Below are positions 16,010 through 23,780 of a stretch of 64,000 nt of DNA, piece after piece. This stretch comes from Sphingobacteriaceae bacterium. GTDB taxonomy: Bacteria > Bacteroidota > Bacteroidia > UBA7662. Location of the stretch: positions 122,461 through 186,460 of the forward strand of contig PNNG01000010.1 in NCBI GenBank assembly GCA_013824115.1, written 5' to 3'. The notes below the pieces were generated by a model, which had not been told where the DNA came from, ran no database searches, and saw only the letters and a list, made by a program, of their open reading frames with translations. The translations under genes and the position numbers were made by a program. Each line of letters starts with the position of its first letter. Positions within the stretch are counted from its first letter, which is position 1.

Positions 16010-16594
16010 TTAAGATTTTTTGATTAATCCGTTTAAAACTTGCTCTGAGAGCTGGGCGGCAATTTCGTGCGGCTGTAGGCGCCCTTCAGGACGGTACCAG
16101 TCGTACAACCAGTTCAGTGCCGAAAGCAGGCTGAGCACTGCCAGTTTTTCGTTTTCAATTTGAAAGTGCCCGGCAGCTTTGCCGCGACTCAAAATATCCA
16201 TGAAATAGGCTTCATATTCACCCCGCATGCTTTTGAAAACGCTGAGGTCGGGCTCGCTCAAGTAGCGCCATTCGTGCTGAAATACTGCCGAAGCATTCAC
16301 ATCGTTGGTGATTACTTCTACATGTTTTTCAATGGCCAGGCGCAATTGAACCGGAGGCGCCAACTGCAGACTTTGTACTTGGTCGCGGGCACGAAAAAAA
16401 GACTCGGCCATTCCAAAACAAATGCGGTTCAGCAGTTCTTCTTTCGAGCGCAGGTGGCTGTAAAGTGAGGCTGCTTCTATGCCGATGGCCGCTGCCAAAT
16501 CGCGCATGCTGGTAGCCGCATAGCCCCGCTCGCGAAACAAGCGGGTGGCTTTTTCGGTGATTTGACTCTTGCGATCGGTAATGATTTCTGCCAT
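16010..16594 (-). CDS. TetR-family regulator at the head of the paa operon (PaaR-like)
   Basis: A 194-aa TetR/AcrR regulator. The N-terminal helix-turn-helix is ATSMRDLAAAIGIEAASLYSHLRSKEELLNRI (about 25-57), followed by an all-helical ligand-binding domain. It is the first gene of the transcript that continues into paaABCD, so it most likely represses its own operon and responds to phenylacetyl-CoA, as the Thermus PaaR of the same superfamily does. A palindrome resembling that regulator's operator lies just upstream of its ATG (see the operator entry). Regulatory logic is inferred from position; the TetR fold call is firm. Confidence 0.9.
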   Translation of the reverse strand: MAEIITDRKSQITEKATRLFRERGYAATSMRDLAAAIGIEAASLYSHLRSKEELLNRICFGMAESFFRARDQVQSLQLAPPVQLRLAIEKHVEVITNDVNASAVFQHEWRYLSEPDLSVFKSMRGEYEAYFMDILSRGKAAGHFQIENEKLAVLSLLSALNWLYDWYRPEGRLQPHEIAAQLSEQVLNGLIKKS

Positions 16595-16600
16595 GGCTAA

Positions 16601-16614
16601 CTAACAGTCGTTAG
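16601..16614. promoter_or_regulatory. PaaR-like operator palindrome upstream of the TetR-paa operon
   Basis: CTAACAGTCGTTAG is a 5-bp inverted repeat (CTAAC/GTTAG) with a 4-nt spacer, 6 nt upstream of the tetR ATG. It fits the pseudopalindrome I recall for Thermus PaaR, CNAACGNNCGTTNG, at all but one fixed position. It lies in the 127-bp gap shared with the divergent araC gene, so it could affect both. Confidence 0.6.
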
Positions 16615-16721
16615 CAAAGATAGTTTGGATGGCGGAGAAAAAAAAGAAAATCTCTCAGCAGCTTGAAATGCAAGGTGTTGCTTTCTACATTGTGGTTTAA
16701 ACAGCTCTACTCACAAGCGTC

Positions 16722-17615
16722 ATGGGCACCACCAAAAAGCCGACAGTTGCAGCCAAAGTAGTTGAAACCTTGGAGCAGCAAGCCTTTCGCTTTCGTTTTG
16801 AATTTTTGGAAGCTGGCAAACGATCAGGCCATGGCATGGACCAGCAACCACACCGACACCAAATTTATGAGCTTTTTTATTTTGCTGAAGGTGGAGGAAT
16901 ACACGAAATCGACTTCCACCAATTGCCTATCGTTCCTGGGGCAATACATTGGGTAAAACCGGGACAAGTTCATTTTTTGCAGCGTGATGTGGGTTGTTGG
17001 GGATTCGTATTGCAGTTCGACCGCACTTTTTTTACTGAAGAAGCCGACCTAATCTGGTTTGATCGGCTTTGGTTACAGGCCGAAATGCCGGCAGGCAATC
17101 AAGCTATTTTATTAGACAATATGGGACTGCAAGAAGCTGAAGCCTGTATGCGCATGTGGCAATCGTTCGAGCCGAATTATACGACCAGCAGCATTGATCA
17201 GACCCGCTTAAAGTTGCTGCTCCAGCACGCCGAACGGAGCGTTTTCGCTCGTCATGGAGCAAGTCTGCATCGTGCTTCACTACCTAACGGCTTGTTCGAT
17301 CGTTTCCAACGTTTGCTGCACAGTCATTTCTACAAGGAACACCGATTGGAGTTTTACACCAACGCATTGGCATGCAGTAAACAAGCGCTTTTGAGGGAGA
17401 CCAAAAGATGCTCCAATAAATCGCCATTGAGTCTGCTTCACAACAGAATAACCATGGAAGCTAAAAGCATGTTGATGTTTACCGAACTAAGCAACAAGGA
17501 AATTGCCTTTGCGCTAGGCTTCGAGGACCCTGCTTATTTTGGTCGATTCATTAAAAAACAGTGTAGTACCACACCAGAAACGCTGCGATACCAATTGCGC
17601 GAGAAGTACCAGTGA
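16722..17615 (+). CDS. AraC-family transcriptional regulator
   Basis: A 297-aa protein with an N-terminal cupin-like ligand domain (about 30-110: QPHRHQIYELFYFAEGGGIHEIDFHQLPIVPGAIHWVKPGQVHFLQ) and a C-terminal AraC DNA-binding domain of two helix-turn-helix units. The second holds LSNKEIAFALGFEDPAYFGRFIKKQCSTTPETLRYQL. The family generally activates nearby metabolic genes on binding a small molecule. It is divergent from the tetR-paa operon, with 127 bp between starts, so it may act on that region. The gene downstream is a secreted protein with no obvious link. The effector cannot be predicted. Confidence 0.9.
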   Translation: MGTTKKPTVAAKVVETLEQQAFRFRFEFLEAGKRSGHGMDQQPHRHQIYELFYFAEGGGIHEIDFHQLPIVPGAIHWVKPGQVHFLQRDVGCWGFVLQFDRTFFTEEADLIWFDRLWLQAEMPAGNQAILLDNMGLQEAEACMRMWQSFEPNYTTSSIDQTRLKLLLQHAERSVFARHGASLHRASLPNGLFDRFQRLLHSHFYKEHRLEFYTNALACSKQALLRETKRCSNKSPLSLLHNRITMEAKSMLMFTELSNKEIAFALGFEDPAYFGRFIKKQCSTTPETLRYQLREKYQ

Positions 17616-17676
17616 ATGATGAAAAAGTGCCATGGTTTGCACAACAGATGCGGCCATCTTGCCTAAAAATTGAAGC

Positions 17677-18480
17677 ATGAAAAAAATCATCCTTCCGGCA
17701 TTTTTCGTAGCCATGGCAAGTAGCCTCTTATTCAGCATGCACAACGGTGCCCTCAATATGACTGGTGCTCCCGGCGAGCTCGACTGTACCAGCTGTCACC
17801 ATCCGGGTCCCGCCAACACCGATCCTTTGGGCAGCATGCAAATACTAATGCCTAACAACCAAGGGACTTATATTCCCGGCCAAACCTATCCGATTACCGT
17901 TCAAGTGCAATATCCCGGCCGACAGAAATTTGGTTTTTCGGCCGCGGTGCGGCAAAGAGGTATTCAGTTTGTGCAAAGTGGCAGTTTATCGGCACCAACC
18001 GCCGCAGCGTTGCAAATCAGCGATTTTGCCACGCATACGCTTCCCAGTACTGCGGGAAACGGGCAAAAAAGCTGGACTTTTGATTGGACTGCTCCCACCA
18101 CCGCATCTGGCACATTGGTGGTTTATGCCGCCAGTGTGGCTGCCAATGGCGACAATGACGCTACAGGCGATCAGGTTTACACCGATTCCTTGGTGTTGTC
18201 GGTGGCCAGTAGCTTGTGGGCAAAAGACTGGCTTGCCCCGATTAAGCTTTACCCCAATCCAGCTACTCATCAACTTTTCATCGAAGGCGAATGGACCGGA
18301 GCGGCAGTGGTTGACCTGAAAGTGTACGATGCGGCAGGAAAATGTCAGCTAGAGCAAAAAATAAATCCAGCATCCGCTCTTCCCTTGTCCTTGGGTATCG
18401 CTACGCTCGCGTCGGGAAAGTATTGGGTGCATGTACAACACGGCAATAAACGTACGGTAACGCCCTTTTTCAAACCATGA
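17677..18480 (+). CDS. Secreted protein with choice-of-anchor V-like domain, CxxCH motif and T9SS sorting domain
   Basis: A 267-aa secreted protein. A signal peptide (MKKIILPAFFVAMASSLLFS) is followed by GAPGELDCTSCHHPGP, a single CxxCH haem-c-type motif. Next comes a beta-sandwich similar to reeler/choice-of-anchor V domains (YPITVQVQYPGRQKFGFSAAVR). It ends in a type IX secretion C-terminal domain (IKLYPNPATHQLFIEG, ...LASGKYWVHVQHGNKRTVTPFFKP). T9SS cargo is translocated across the outer membrane and usually anchored to the surface. Whether the CxxCH binds haem is unproven; this family carries it consistently. The partner or substrate is unknown. The ORF starts 61 nt after the AraC gene on the same strand. 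Confidence 0.85.
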   Translation: MKKIILPAFFVAMASSLLFSMHNGALNMTGAPGELDCTSCHHPGPANTDPLGSMQILMPNNQGTYIPGQTYPITVQVQYPGRQKFGFSAAVRQRGIQFVQSGSLSAPTAAALQISDFATHTLPSTAGNGQKSWTFDWTAPTTASGTLVVYAASVAANGDNDATGDQVYTDSLVLSVASSLWAKDWLAPIKLYPNPATHQLFIEGEWTGAAVVDLKVYDAAGKCQLEQKINPASALPLSLGIATLASGKYWVHVQHGNKRTVTPFFKP

Positions 18481-18551
18481 TGCCCCATTTGATGTAAATT
18501 ATCGGTACGGCATACCTAAAAAGCAAGTAACTTCGTTCCACTTTGTATTGC

Positions 18552-19949
18552 ATGGGAAGATTTCGCTTGCTTTTTGCGCTCATAATGCTGGCCTTTTGGG
18601 CAACGGGCCTCACTTCGTGCCGACAGGATCGTTTTGAGCCAAATGCCAACGTTGAGCTGCGCTTTGAGACCGACACCTTGCTGTTCGATACCGTTTTTGT
18701 AACTGCAGGCTCAATTACCAAGCGCTTCAAAGTTTACAATCCAACCAACCGCAACATCTCCATCGACGAGGTATATCTGGCTGGGCGGCGTTTTGCAGGC
18801 AATTCTCCTTACCGTATCAACATCAATGGTATTCCAACCAATGACCAGGGCGGGGTTGAGCTGCCTGCTGGTGATAGTTTATACATCTTCGTGGAGGTCA
18901 CCATCGACCCCAACAGCAGCGCAACACCTTTTATTGTCACCGATTCGGTGATTTTCCGTTCAGGAAACCGCACCGGCAAGGTGTTGTTGGCAGCATATGG
19001 ACAGAATGCCGTTTTTTACAATGGCGAAGTGCTTCCTTGCAATACGGTATGGACGGCCGACAAACCCATTGTTGTGTACAATTCGGTATTGGTGGATAGT
19101 GCCTGCCGGTTGACCATATTACCTGGTGCCAAAATCTATTTCAATAAAAATTCAACGCTCTTTGTGTTGGGCAGTTTGCGGGTGCTGGGGTTGCCTCAAG
19201 ATCCCGTGATTTTCAGGGGTGATCGTTTGGACCCGTTTTACCGTGATTTGGCGGGTGCTTGGAATGGCATTCACTTTTTGGTGGGCAGCACCAACAATGA
19301 AATACGCAGTGCCGAGATGTACAATGGCAATATTGGTATTCGGGTAGATTCGCTTCCGGCCGATGGTAGCATGGCCCCCAACCTCATCTTGAACCGGGTA
19401 CGCATCGATAATTTTGCTGTGGTTGGTCTGCTGGGATTTACCGCCCGCATTGAGGCCTATAACACCCTGATTAGCAATTGCGGCTTGTATAATTTTTTGG
19501 GTGACTTTGGAGGCGAGTACACCTTCAGGCATGCCACCTTGGTCAATTTCAGCACAGGTTTTTCGCGTGGTTTTCCGCTTTTTGCACTTACCAATCGCGA
19601 TTTAAACGGCAGGCCCAATACAGCACGCCTGGTGATGCAAAACAGCATTGTTTGGGGCTCTCGACAAGAGGAATTTGCCCTCGATACCACCCGTGCTACT
19701 GGATTTACGGCCGAATTAAGCCATACGATTTTGAAAAGTCAACGCACCCAACTTGTTGGCACGGCATTACAATTCAGCGATCCACGCTTTAAAAATGTGT
19801 CGGAAAAGGATTTTGGGATAGATACTTTGAGCGTGGCCTTTAGAGCTGGCGCCAACCTGATACCTTTGTATTCACGATTGCAAACCGATTTGGTGGGCCG
19901 AGTGCGCGCTGTACAGCCCACACTTGGCGCTCTTGAACGGACAGAATAA
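18552..19949 (+). CDS. Lipoprotein with right-handed beta-helix repeats
   Basis: A 465-aa protein with a lipobox ending ATGLTSC, so lipidation is likely at Cys23. It has an Ig-like N-terminal region with RFETDTLLFDTVFVTAGSITKRFKVYNPTNRNISI. A parallel beta-helix (about 170-420) follows: ILPGAKIYFNKNSTLFVLGSLRVLG, then GIHFLVGSTNNEIRSAEMYNGNIGI and RVRIDNFAVVGLLG. Such helices are shared with pectate lyases and surface adhesins, but no catalytic signature is visible. The protein presumably faces the periplasm or the outside. I used the ATG at 18552 instead of the TTG at 18543, because the hydrophobic signal follows directly. The Usp gene 17 nt downstream is likely co-transcribed. The function is unknown. 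Confidence 0.8.
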   Translation: MGRFRLLFALIMLAFWATGLTSCRQDRFEPNANVELRFETDTLLFDTVFVTAGSITKRFKVYNPTNRNISIDEVYLAGRRFAGNSPYRININGIPTNDQGGVELPAGDSLYIFVEVTIDPNSSATPFIVTDSVIFRSGNRTGKVLLAAYGQNAVFYNGEVLPCNTVWTADKPIVVYNSVLVDSACRLTILPGAKIYFNKNSTLFVLGSLRVLGLPQDPVIFRGDRLDPFYRDLAGAWNGIHFLVGSTNNEIRSAEMYNGNIGIRVDSLPADGSMAPNLILNRVRIDNFAVVGLLGFTARIEAYNTLISNCGLYNFLGDFGGEYTFRHATLVNFSTGFSRGFPLFALTNRDLNGRPNTARLVMQNSIVWGSRQEEFALDTTRATGFTAELSHTILKSQRTQLVGTALQFSDPRFKNVSEKDFGIDTLSVAFRAGANLIPLYSRLQTDLVGRVRAVQPTLGALERTE

Positions 19950-19966
19950 CCACTTAAAACCTACGT

Positions 19967-20830
19967 ATGCTTACCAGCGAAGAAAACCTGATCATGGTGC
20001 CTTATGATTTTACGGCCCCTTCTGATTGTGCCTTACAACATGCCATTGCCATTGCCAAAGCGGCCAACGACCGTGTGATGATTTTGCATGTGCTCAATAG
20101 CGACAGCAAATCTTTTATGAAAAAGGAGCACTTGAGCATCAAGGATTTGAACGATAAGCTTCAAATTTTGGCCAATGACATCCACCGCAAGTCGGGCGTA
20201 AAGGCCACCTACGAAATGGAAGAAGGAAGCATTTTCAGCACCATCCCCGAATATGCCGAAAAATCGAAAGCCCGCTTGGTAGTAATGGGAACCAGCGGTA
20301 TTCAAGGCATGCAGCATATTACCGGTGCGCATGTGCTTAAAATTGCCGAAAACAGTACGGCTCCCGACATCATTGTGCAAACCCGTCCCATCAGGCCACA
20401 TGGTTATAAAACCATTGTCATGCCTTTAGATTCTACCAAGGAGAGCAAACAAAAAACCACCCAGGCAGCTGCCATCGCCCAACTATTTCAAGGCACCATT
20501 CACCTGTTTGTAGCACACGAAAGCGATGAATTTTTGGCCAAAGCCGTTGCTACCAATATAGCATATGCCGAAAAGATGTTGAAGAATCACAACATCAACT
20601 ATGAAATTGCTAAAGAAAACCCCAAAGGGAAAGGCTATGTAAAGCAAATTTTGGCTTACGCCGATAAGGTTGAGGCCGACATGGTGGTTATTATGACAGG
20701 TGAAGACCGTGGTCTTTTGGATATCCTTACGGGCTCTGATGAGGAGAATATTGTGAACAATAAATCGCAAATCCCGGTGCTTTGCATCGACCCCATGAAC
20801 GCCCAATACGGCAGTGTATTTACCTGGTAA
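19967..20830 (+). CDS. Tandem-domain universal stress protein (third Usp in the window)
   Basis: A 287-aa protein with two Usp domains (about 5-140 and 145-275). The first has LIMVPYDFTAPSDCALQHAIAIAKAA and an almost canonical ATP loop GTSGIQGMQHITGAHVLK. The second ends TGEDRGLLDILTGSDEENIVNNKSQIPVLCID, where the leading glycines are lost. This differs from the 2-3.6 kb pair in which lobe keeps the binding loop. It starts 17 nt after the lipoprotein gene and is followed by an inverted repeat and a new promoter, so it ends its operon. Its exact role is unknown. Confidence 0.88.
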   Translation: MLTSEENLIMVPYDFTAPSDCALQHAIAIAKAANDRVMILHVLNSDSKSFMKKEHLSIKDLNDKLQILANDIHRKSGVKATYEMEEGSIFSTIPEYAEKSKARLVVMGTSGIQGMQHITGAHVLKIAENSTAPDIIVQTRPIRPHGYKTIVMPLDSTKESKQKTTQAAAIAQLFQGTIHLFVAHESDEFLAKAVATNIAYAEKMLKNHNINYEIAKENPKGKGYVKQILAYADKVEADMVVIMTGEDRGLLDILTGSDEENIVNNKSQIPVLCIDPMNAQYGSVFTW

Positions 20831-20831
20831 G

Positions 20832-20897
20832 CCAAGCAAGCCCGCTGGCTCGTGAAAGGCCTTGGGGCAATGGTAAGGGGTGTGCATACTTGCTTGG
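20832..20897. other. Long-range inverted repeat in the usp-HAD intergenic region
   Basis: CCAAGCAAG at the left end is perfectly complementary to CTTGCTTGG at the right end, with a 48-nt interior containing a further G/C-rich stretch (AGGCCTTGGGGC). The gap carries no gene. It may act as a terminator or a small structured RNA; no U-tract follows. Confidence 0.35.
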
Positions 20898-20925
20898 TTG
20901 ACCATTAATTCAAGCCAGATTTCCT

Positions 20926-20933
20926 TACTTTTG
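20926..20933 (+). promoter_or_regulatory. -7 promoter element (TACTTTTG) for the HAD-map-yebC operon
   Basis: An exact TAnnTTTG match 22 nt upstream of the HAD gene ATG. A TTG lies at 20898, 25 nt away, slightly too far for an ideal -33 element. Confidence 0.5.
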
Positions 20934-20955
20934 CACCGCGCTCAATTCTAACAGC

Positions 20956-21420
20956 ATGATGATCAATGAAAACTCTAAGGTAATTGCAGTCGATTTCGAT
21001 GGAACGATTGTAGAGCATGCCTATCCTGCCATGGGTGAGGAGATGTTGTTTGCATTTGCCACATTGCGTCGTTTGCAGGAAAAGGGGCACAAGCTTTTAT
21101 TATGGACCATCAGGGAGGGCCAAATGCTCAGAGAGGCAGTAGAACTTTGTCGCGCAAACGGCGTAGAGTTTTACGCTGTGAACAAAAATTATCCAGAGGA
21201 AGAGTTTGAATTTGGCGTTACGCCACGAAAGTTGAATGCCGATATATTTATTGACGATCGTAATGTAGGGGGTTTCAGAGGCTGGGGTGAAATTTATCAG
21301 ATGCTGCATCCTGAAGATGGTGATTTCAGACATGACGTAATTGACAAAGCAGCACATAATAACTACAAGGGTAAAAAGCGGAAGAAGAAAGGATTCTTCC
21401 AAAAACTGTTTGGCGGGTGA
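20956..21420 (+). CDS. HAD-superfamily hydrolase-like protein
   Basis: A 154-aa protein with HAD motif I DFDGTIVEHAYPAMGE (14-29), motif II in LLLWTIREG, and motif III/IV in NADIFIDDRNVGG. The spacing matches small capless HAD phosphatases such as the Bacteroides BT0820-type proteins. The C-terminal tail KGKKRKKKGFFQKLFGG is strongly basic and ends in a hydrophobic amphipathic patch, which may contact membrane or nucleic acid. Its last codons overlap the GTG start of map (GTGA), and yebC follows, so the three form one operon. The substrate is unknown. Confidence 0.85.
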   Translation: MMINENSKVIAVDFDGTIVEHAYPAMGEEMLFAFATLRRLQEKGHKLLLWTIREGQMLREAVELCRANGVEFYAVNKNYPEEEFEFGVTPRKLNADIFIDDRNVGGFRGWGEIYQMLHPEDGDFRHDVIDKAAHNNYKGKKRKKKGFFQKLFGG

Positions 21421-22199
21421 TCGTTTACAAAACACGCGAGGAAATTGAAATCATGCGCGCCGCTGCACAAGTAGTGAGCCGTGCATTGGGCGTGGTGGCC
21501 GAAGCAATTGGTCCGGGTGTTACTCCGCTCGAACTCGACCGCCTCGCCGAAACTTACATCCGTGATCAAGGCGCTGAACCTGCTTTTAAGGGCTTGTACG
21601 GTTTTCCGAATACCCTTTGTATGTCACGCAATGAACAGGTGGTGCACGGCATCCCCGACAACAAACCATTACGCGAAGGCGACATCATCAGCGTGGATTG
21701 CGGTGCCAAGTTGCATGGCTTTTATGGCGATCACGCTTATACCTTCGCCATCGGCGAAATTGCACCTGCTACCCGTCGTTTATTAGATGTAACTCTCGAA
21801 TGCCTGTATTTGGGCATTGAACAAGCCGTGGCAGGCAACCGCATTGGTGACATCGGTTTTGCGGTTCAACAGCATGCCCAAAAAAATGGGTATGGCGTAG
21901 TTCGCGATTTGGTGGGCCATGGCCTCGGTCGCAAACTCCACGAAAAGCCTGAAGTACCCAATTTCGGCAAGCGCGGATCGGGACCGCTCATTCAGGAAGG
22001 ACTGGTGATTGCCATCGAACCCATGATCAATATGGGCGTAAAAGACATCAAACAGCTGTCGGATGGCTGGACCATCATTACCGCCGACCGCAAACCCTCG
22101 GCCCACTTCGAGCACGATGTGGCCATCATCGACGGAAAACCCGAAATTCTGTCGACCTTTAAATACGTAGAAGAAGCATTAGCCAAGCAAACAGCATAA
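21417..22199 (+). CDS. map: Type I methionine aminopeptidase
   Basis: A 260-aa cytosolic metalloprotease that removes the initiator methionine from nascent proteins. The five metal ligands sit in the expected motifs: SVDCGAKLHGFYGDHAYTF (two Asp), GHGLGRKLHEKPEVPNFG (His), AIEPMINMG (Glu) and FEHDVAI (Glu). It begins at a GTG that overlaps the stop of the HAD gene; the next ATG would cut into conserved sequence. The length and motif order are standard. It is followed after 2 nt by the yebC-family gene. Confidence 0.96.
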   Translation: MIVYKTREEIEIMRAAAQVVSRALGVVAEAIGPGVTPLELDRLAETYIRDQGAEPAFKGLYGFPNTLCMSRNEQVVHGIPDNKPLREGDIISVDCGAKLHGFYGDHAYTFAIGEIAPATRRLLDVTLECLYLGIEQAVAGNRIGDIGFAVQQHAQKNGYGVVRDLVGHGLGRKLHEKPEVPNFGKRGSGPLIQEGLVIAIEPMINMGVKDIKQLSDGWTIITADRKPSAHFEHDVAIIDGKPEILSTFKYVEEALAKQTA

Positions 22200-22201
22200 T
22201 T

Positions 22202-22909
22202 ATGGGACGCGCATTTGAATACCGCAAAGCCAGAAAATTTGCCCGTTGGGACAAGATGTCGCGCATTTTTCCGCGCATCGGCAAAGAAATCACCATGGCC
22301 GTTAAGGCCGGTGGTCCAGACCCTGAAACCAATCCGCGCTTGCGGGTAGCCATGCAAAACGCCAAGGGTGCCAACATGCCCAAGGACCGCGTAGAGGCTG
22401 CCATCAAAAGGGCCACCAACAAGGACGAAAAAGACTACGAAGAAGTAGTGTACGAAGGTTACGGTCCGCATGGCGTGGCAATCGTGGTAGAAACCGCTAC
22501 CGACAATCCTACCCGTACTGTAGCCAATGTGCGTCACCTGTTCAACAAATACGGCGGATCGTTGGGCACATCCGGTTCACTCAGCTTTATGTTCGACCGC
22601 AAAGGCATTTTCCGCTTGCAAGCCGAAGGCGTGAACCTGGAAGACTTGGAGCTCGAACTCATCGATGCCGGTGCCGAAGACATACAGGAGGATGAGGGCG
22701 AAATCATTGTAACCGCAGCCTTTGCCGATTTTGGTGCCATGCAAAAGGCCCTCGAAAAACTCGGTGTGAATGTAATCAGCTCGCAGCTGCAGCGCATTCC
22801 GGCCAGCTATGCCGAAATCAACGAGCAGCAAGAAGAAGAGGTGATGAAGCTCATCGATTTCCTCGAAGAAGACGAAGATGTGCAGAACGTATTTTATAAT
22901 TTGCCGTAA
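22202..22909 (+). CDS. YebC/PmpR-family protein
   Basis: A 235-aa protein of the YebC family. It has GRAFEYRKARKFARWDKMSRIFPRIGKEITMAVKAGGPDPETNPRLR, ANMPKDRVEAAIKRA, YGPHGVAIVVETATDNPTRTVANVRH and the acidic C-terminus EEDEDVQNVFYNLP. Members bind DNA in some bacteria, and recent work links others to translation of proline-rich stretches. Which applies here is open. The position 2 nt after map in a housekeeping operon fits a translation-related role, which is inference. A strong terminator follows. Confidence 0.94.
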   Translation: MGRAFEYRKARKFARWDKMSRIFPRIGKEITMAVKAGGPDPETNPRLRVAMQNAKGANMPKDRVEAAIKRATNKDEKDYEEVVYEGYGPHGVAIVVETATDNPTRTVANVRHLFNKYGGSLGTSGSLSFMFDRKGIFRLQAEGVNLEDLELELIDAGAEDIQEDEGEIIVTAAFADFGAMQKALEKLGVNVISSQLQRIPASYAEINEQQEEEVMKLIDFLEEDEDVQNVFYNLP

Positions 22910-22928
22910 ACGGCCATCCAAATCATTG

Positions 22929-22955
22929 AAAACCCTGGCTTTGCCGGGGTTTTTT
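22929..22955 (+). terminator. Intrinsic terminator of the HAD-map-yebC operon
   Basis: An 11-bp stem AAAACCCTGGC / GCCGGGGTTTT (one T-G pair), a TTT loop and a run of six T, 19 nt after the yebC stop. Confidence 0.88.
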
Positions 22956-23006
22956 ATTTGCAGCGCTAAATTCGAAATGCTACCCGCCACTTTTCATCTC
23001 TAAGGA

Positions 23007-23450
23007 TTAACCCAAGTGTTTTGAGCGTATTTCAAGCATTTCTGAAACATTAAGTGTTGGAAAGGACATTTTCTTAAGATGCAGGTACAGCGGTTTATTG
23101 CCTGTCCAGAGCGTTGCATTTATAAAGATTGTCAAAGCAACAAAATCAATATCGTCCTCATCAATTGAACTCACCATGTTTTCAGCACTTTCCCAAATTT
23201 TCAGGGGTATGATGTCTTCGTTGATGAAATGCAACTTAGAAAGGACTAAGGCGTAAGAAAGCTCGAGCTGCTCTTCTGAAAGTTTGGAAATGGATATTAG
23301 TTTATGCCAGTGCCTTTTAATTTCCTGGCGCATGTAGCTGCAAGCATAAAACTCAAAGCATCAGTCTGAATTGAAGAGGATACCCGCTATGTTGCTATTA
23401 GTATTAAGGAGCGTATTAAAGAAAACATTGGTATCAACAACAATTTTCAC
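23007..23450 (-). pseudogene. PIN-domain toxin interrupted by an in-frame TGA
   Basis: Read from the GTG at 23450 the frame gives VKIVVDTNVFFNTLLNTNSNIAGILFNSD, then TGA (23361-23363), then CFEFYACSYMRQEIKRHWHKL in the same frame to the stop at 23007. The joined product would be about 147 aa, the length of Bacteroidota PIN ribonuclease toxins. The N-terminal catalytic Asp (VVDTN) and the later acidic cluster (DEDDIDFVALTIF) lie on opposite sides of the stop. The start overlaps the antitoxin stop as GTGA, typical of toxin-antitoxin pairs. The ORF track shows only the C-terminal 108 aa. A single nonsense change, a recoded codon or a base error are all possible. Confidence 0.8.
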
Positions 23451-23650
23451 TTCGCAACACGATTTTTATTTGCTTGCCACCAACCTTTTTTGGTATCAGC
23501 AACCATCGTATCCACATCTGCTTGGCTTGCTTTTGATGAAGCAGTTGCTTCCTTGAACATCAGATAGTCAATCAGGCTTTGCAAACCTGCCGTATCAACA
23601 TTTGCAGGTAATCTGATGATGATTTCATCGCTATTTCGCTCAATGGTCAT
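23447..23650 (-). CDS. Antitoxin-like small protein upstream of the PIN gene
   Basis: A 67-aa protein, MTIERNSDEIIIRLPANVDTAGLQSLIDYLMFKEATASSKASQADVDTMVADTKKGWWQANKNRVAK. It has a beta-strand-rich start and an acidic/polar middle, as in small antitoxins that precede PIN toxins in Bacteroidota. It overlaps the toxin reading frame by 4 nt. I recognise the arrangement, not a named antitoxin family. If the toxin is inactive, this gene is a relic or may still act as a free repressor. Confidence 0.65.
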   Translation of the reverse strand: MTIERNSDEIIIRLPANVDTAGLQSLIDYLMFKEATASSKASQADVDTMVADTKKGWWQANKNRVAK

Positions 23651-23730
23651 GGCATTAGGCTTTTAGTAAAATTAACGATAAATAATGGAAGATTTGTTCA
23701 TGAACAGCTGCTCATTTTGGTGGTAAAATA

Positions 23731-23764
23731 AAAACCCCCGCCAGCAACAGCCAACGGGAGTTTT
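23731..23764 (-). terminator. Intrinsic terminator of the M13 peptidase gene
   Basis: Read on the minus strand, AAAACTCCCG pairs with CGGGGGTTTT (one T-G pair), and an inner GGC/GCC pairing closes the loop. It lies 16 nt beyond the peptidase stop. Confidence 0.78.
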
Positions 23765-23780
23765 CTTTTATGCGGCTTGC

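Noticed and set aside
20831-20955. Possible tRNA in the usp-HAD gap
   Set aside because: The inverted repeat has no anticodon-like loops or T-arm GTTC sequence at the right places.
23007-23333. 108-aa ORF as a complete gene
   Set aside because: It is only the C-terminal part of the PIN protein; the upstream part lies in the same frame before the TGA.
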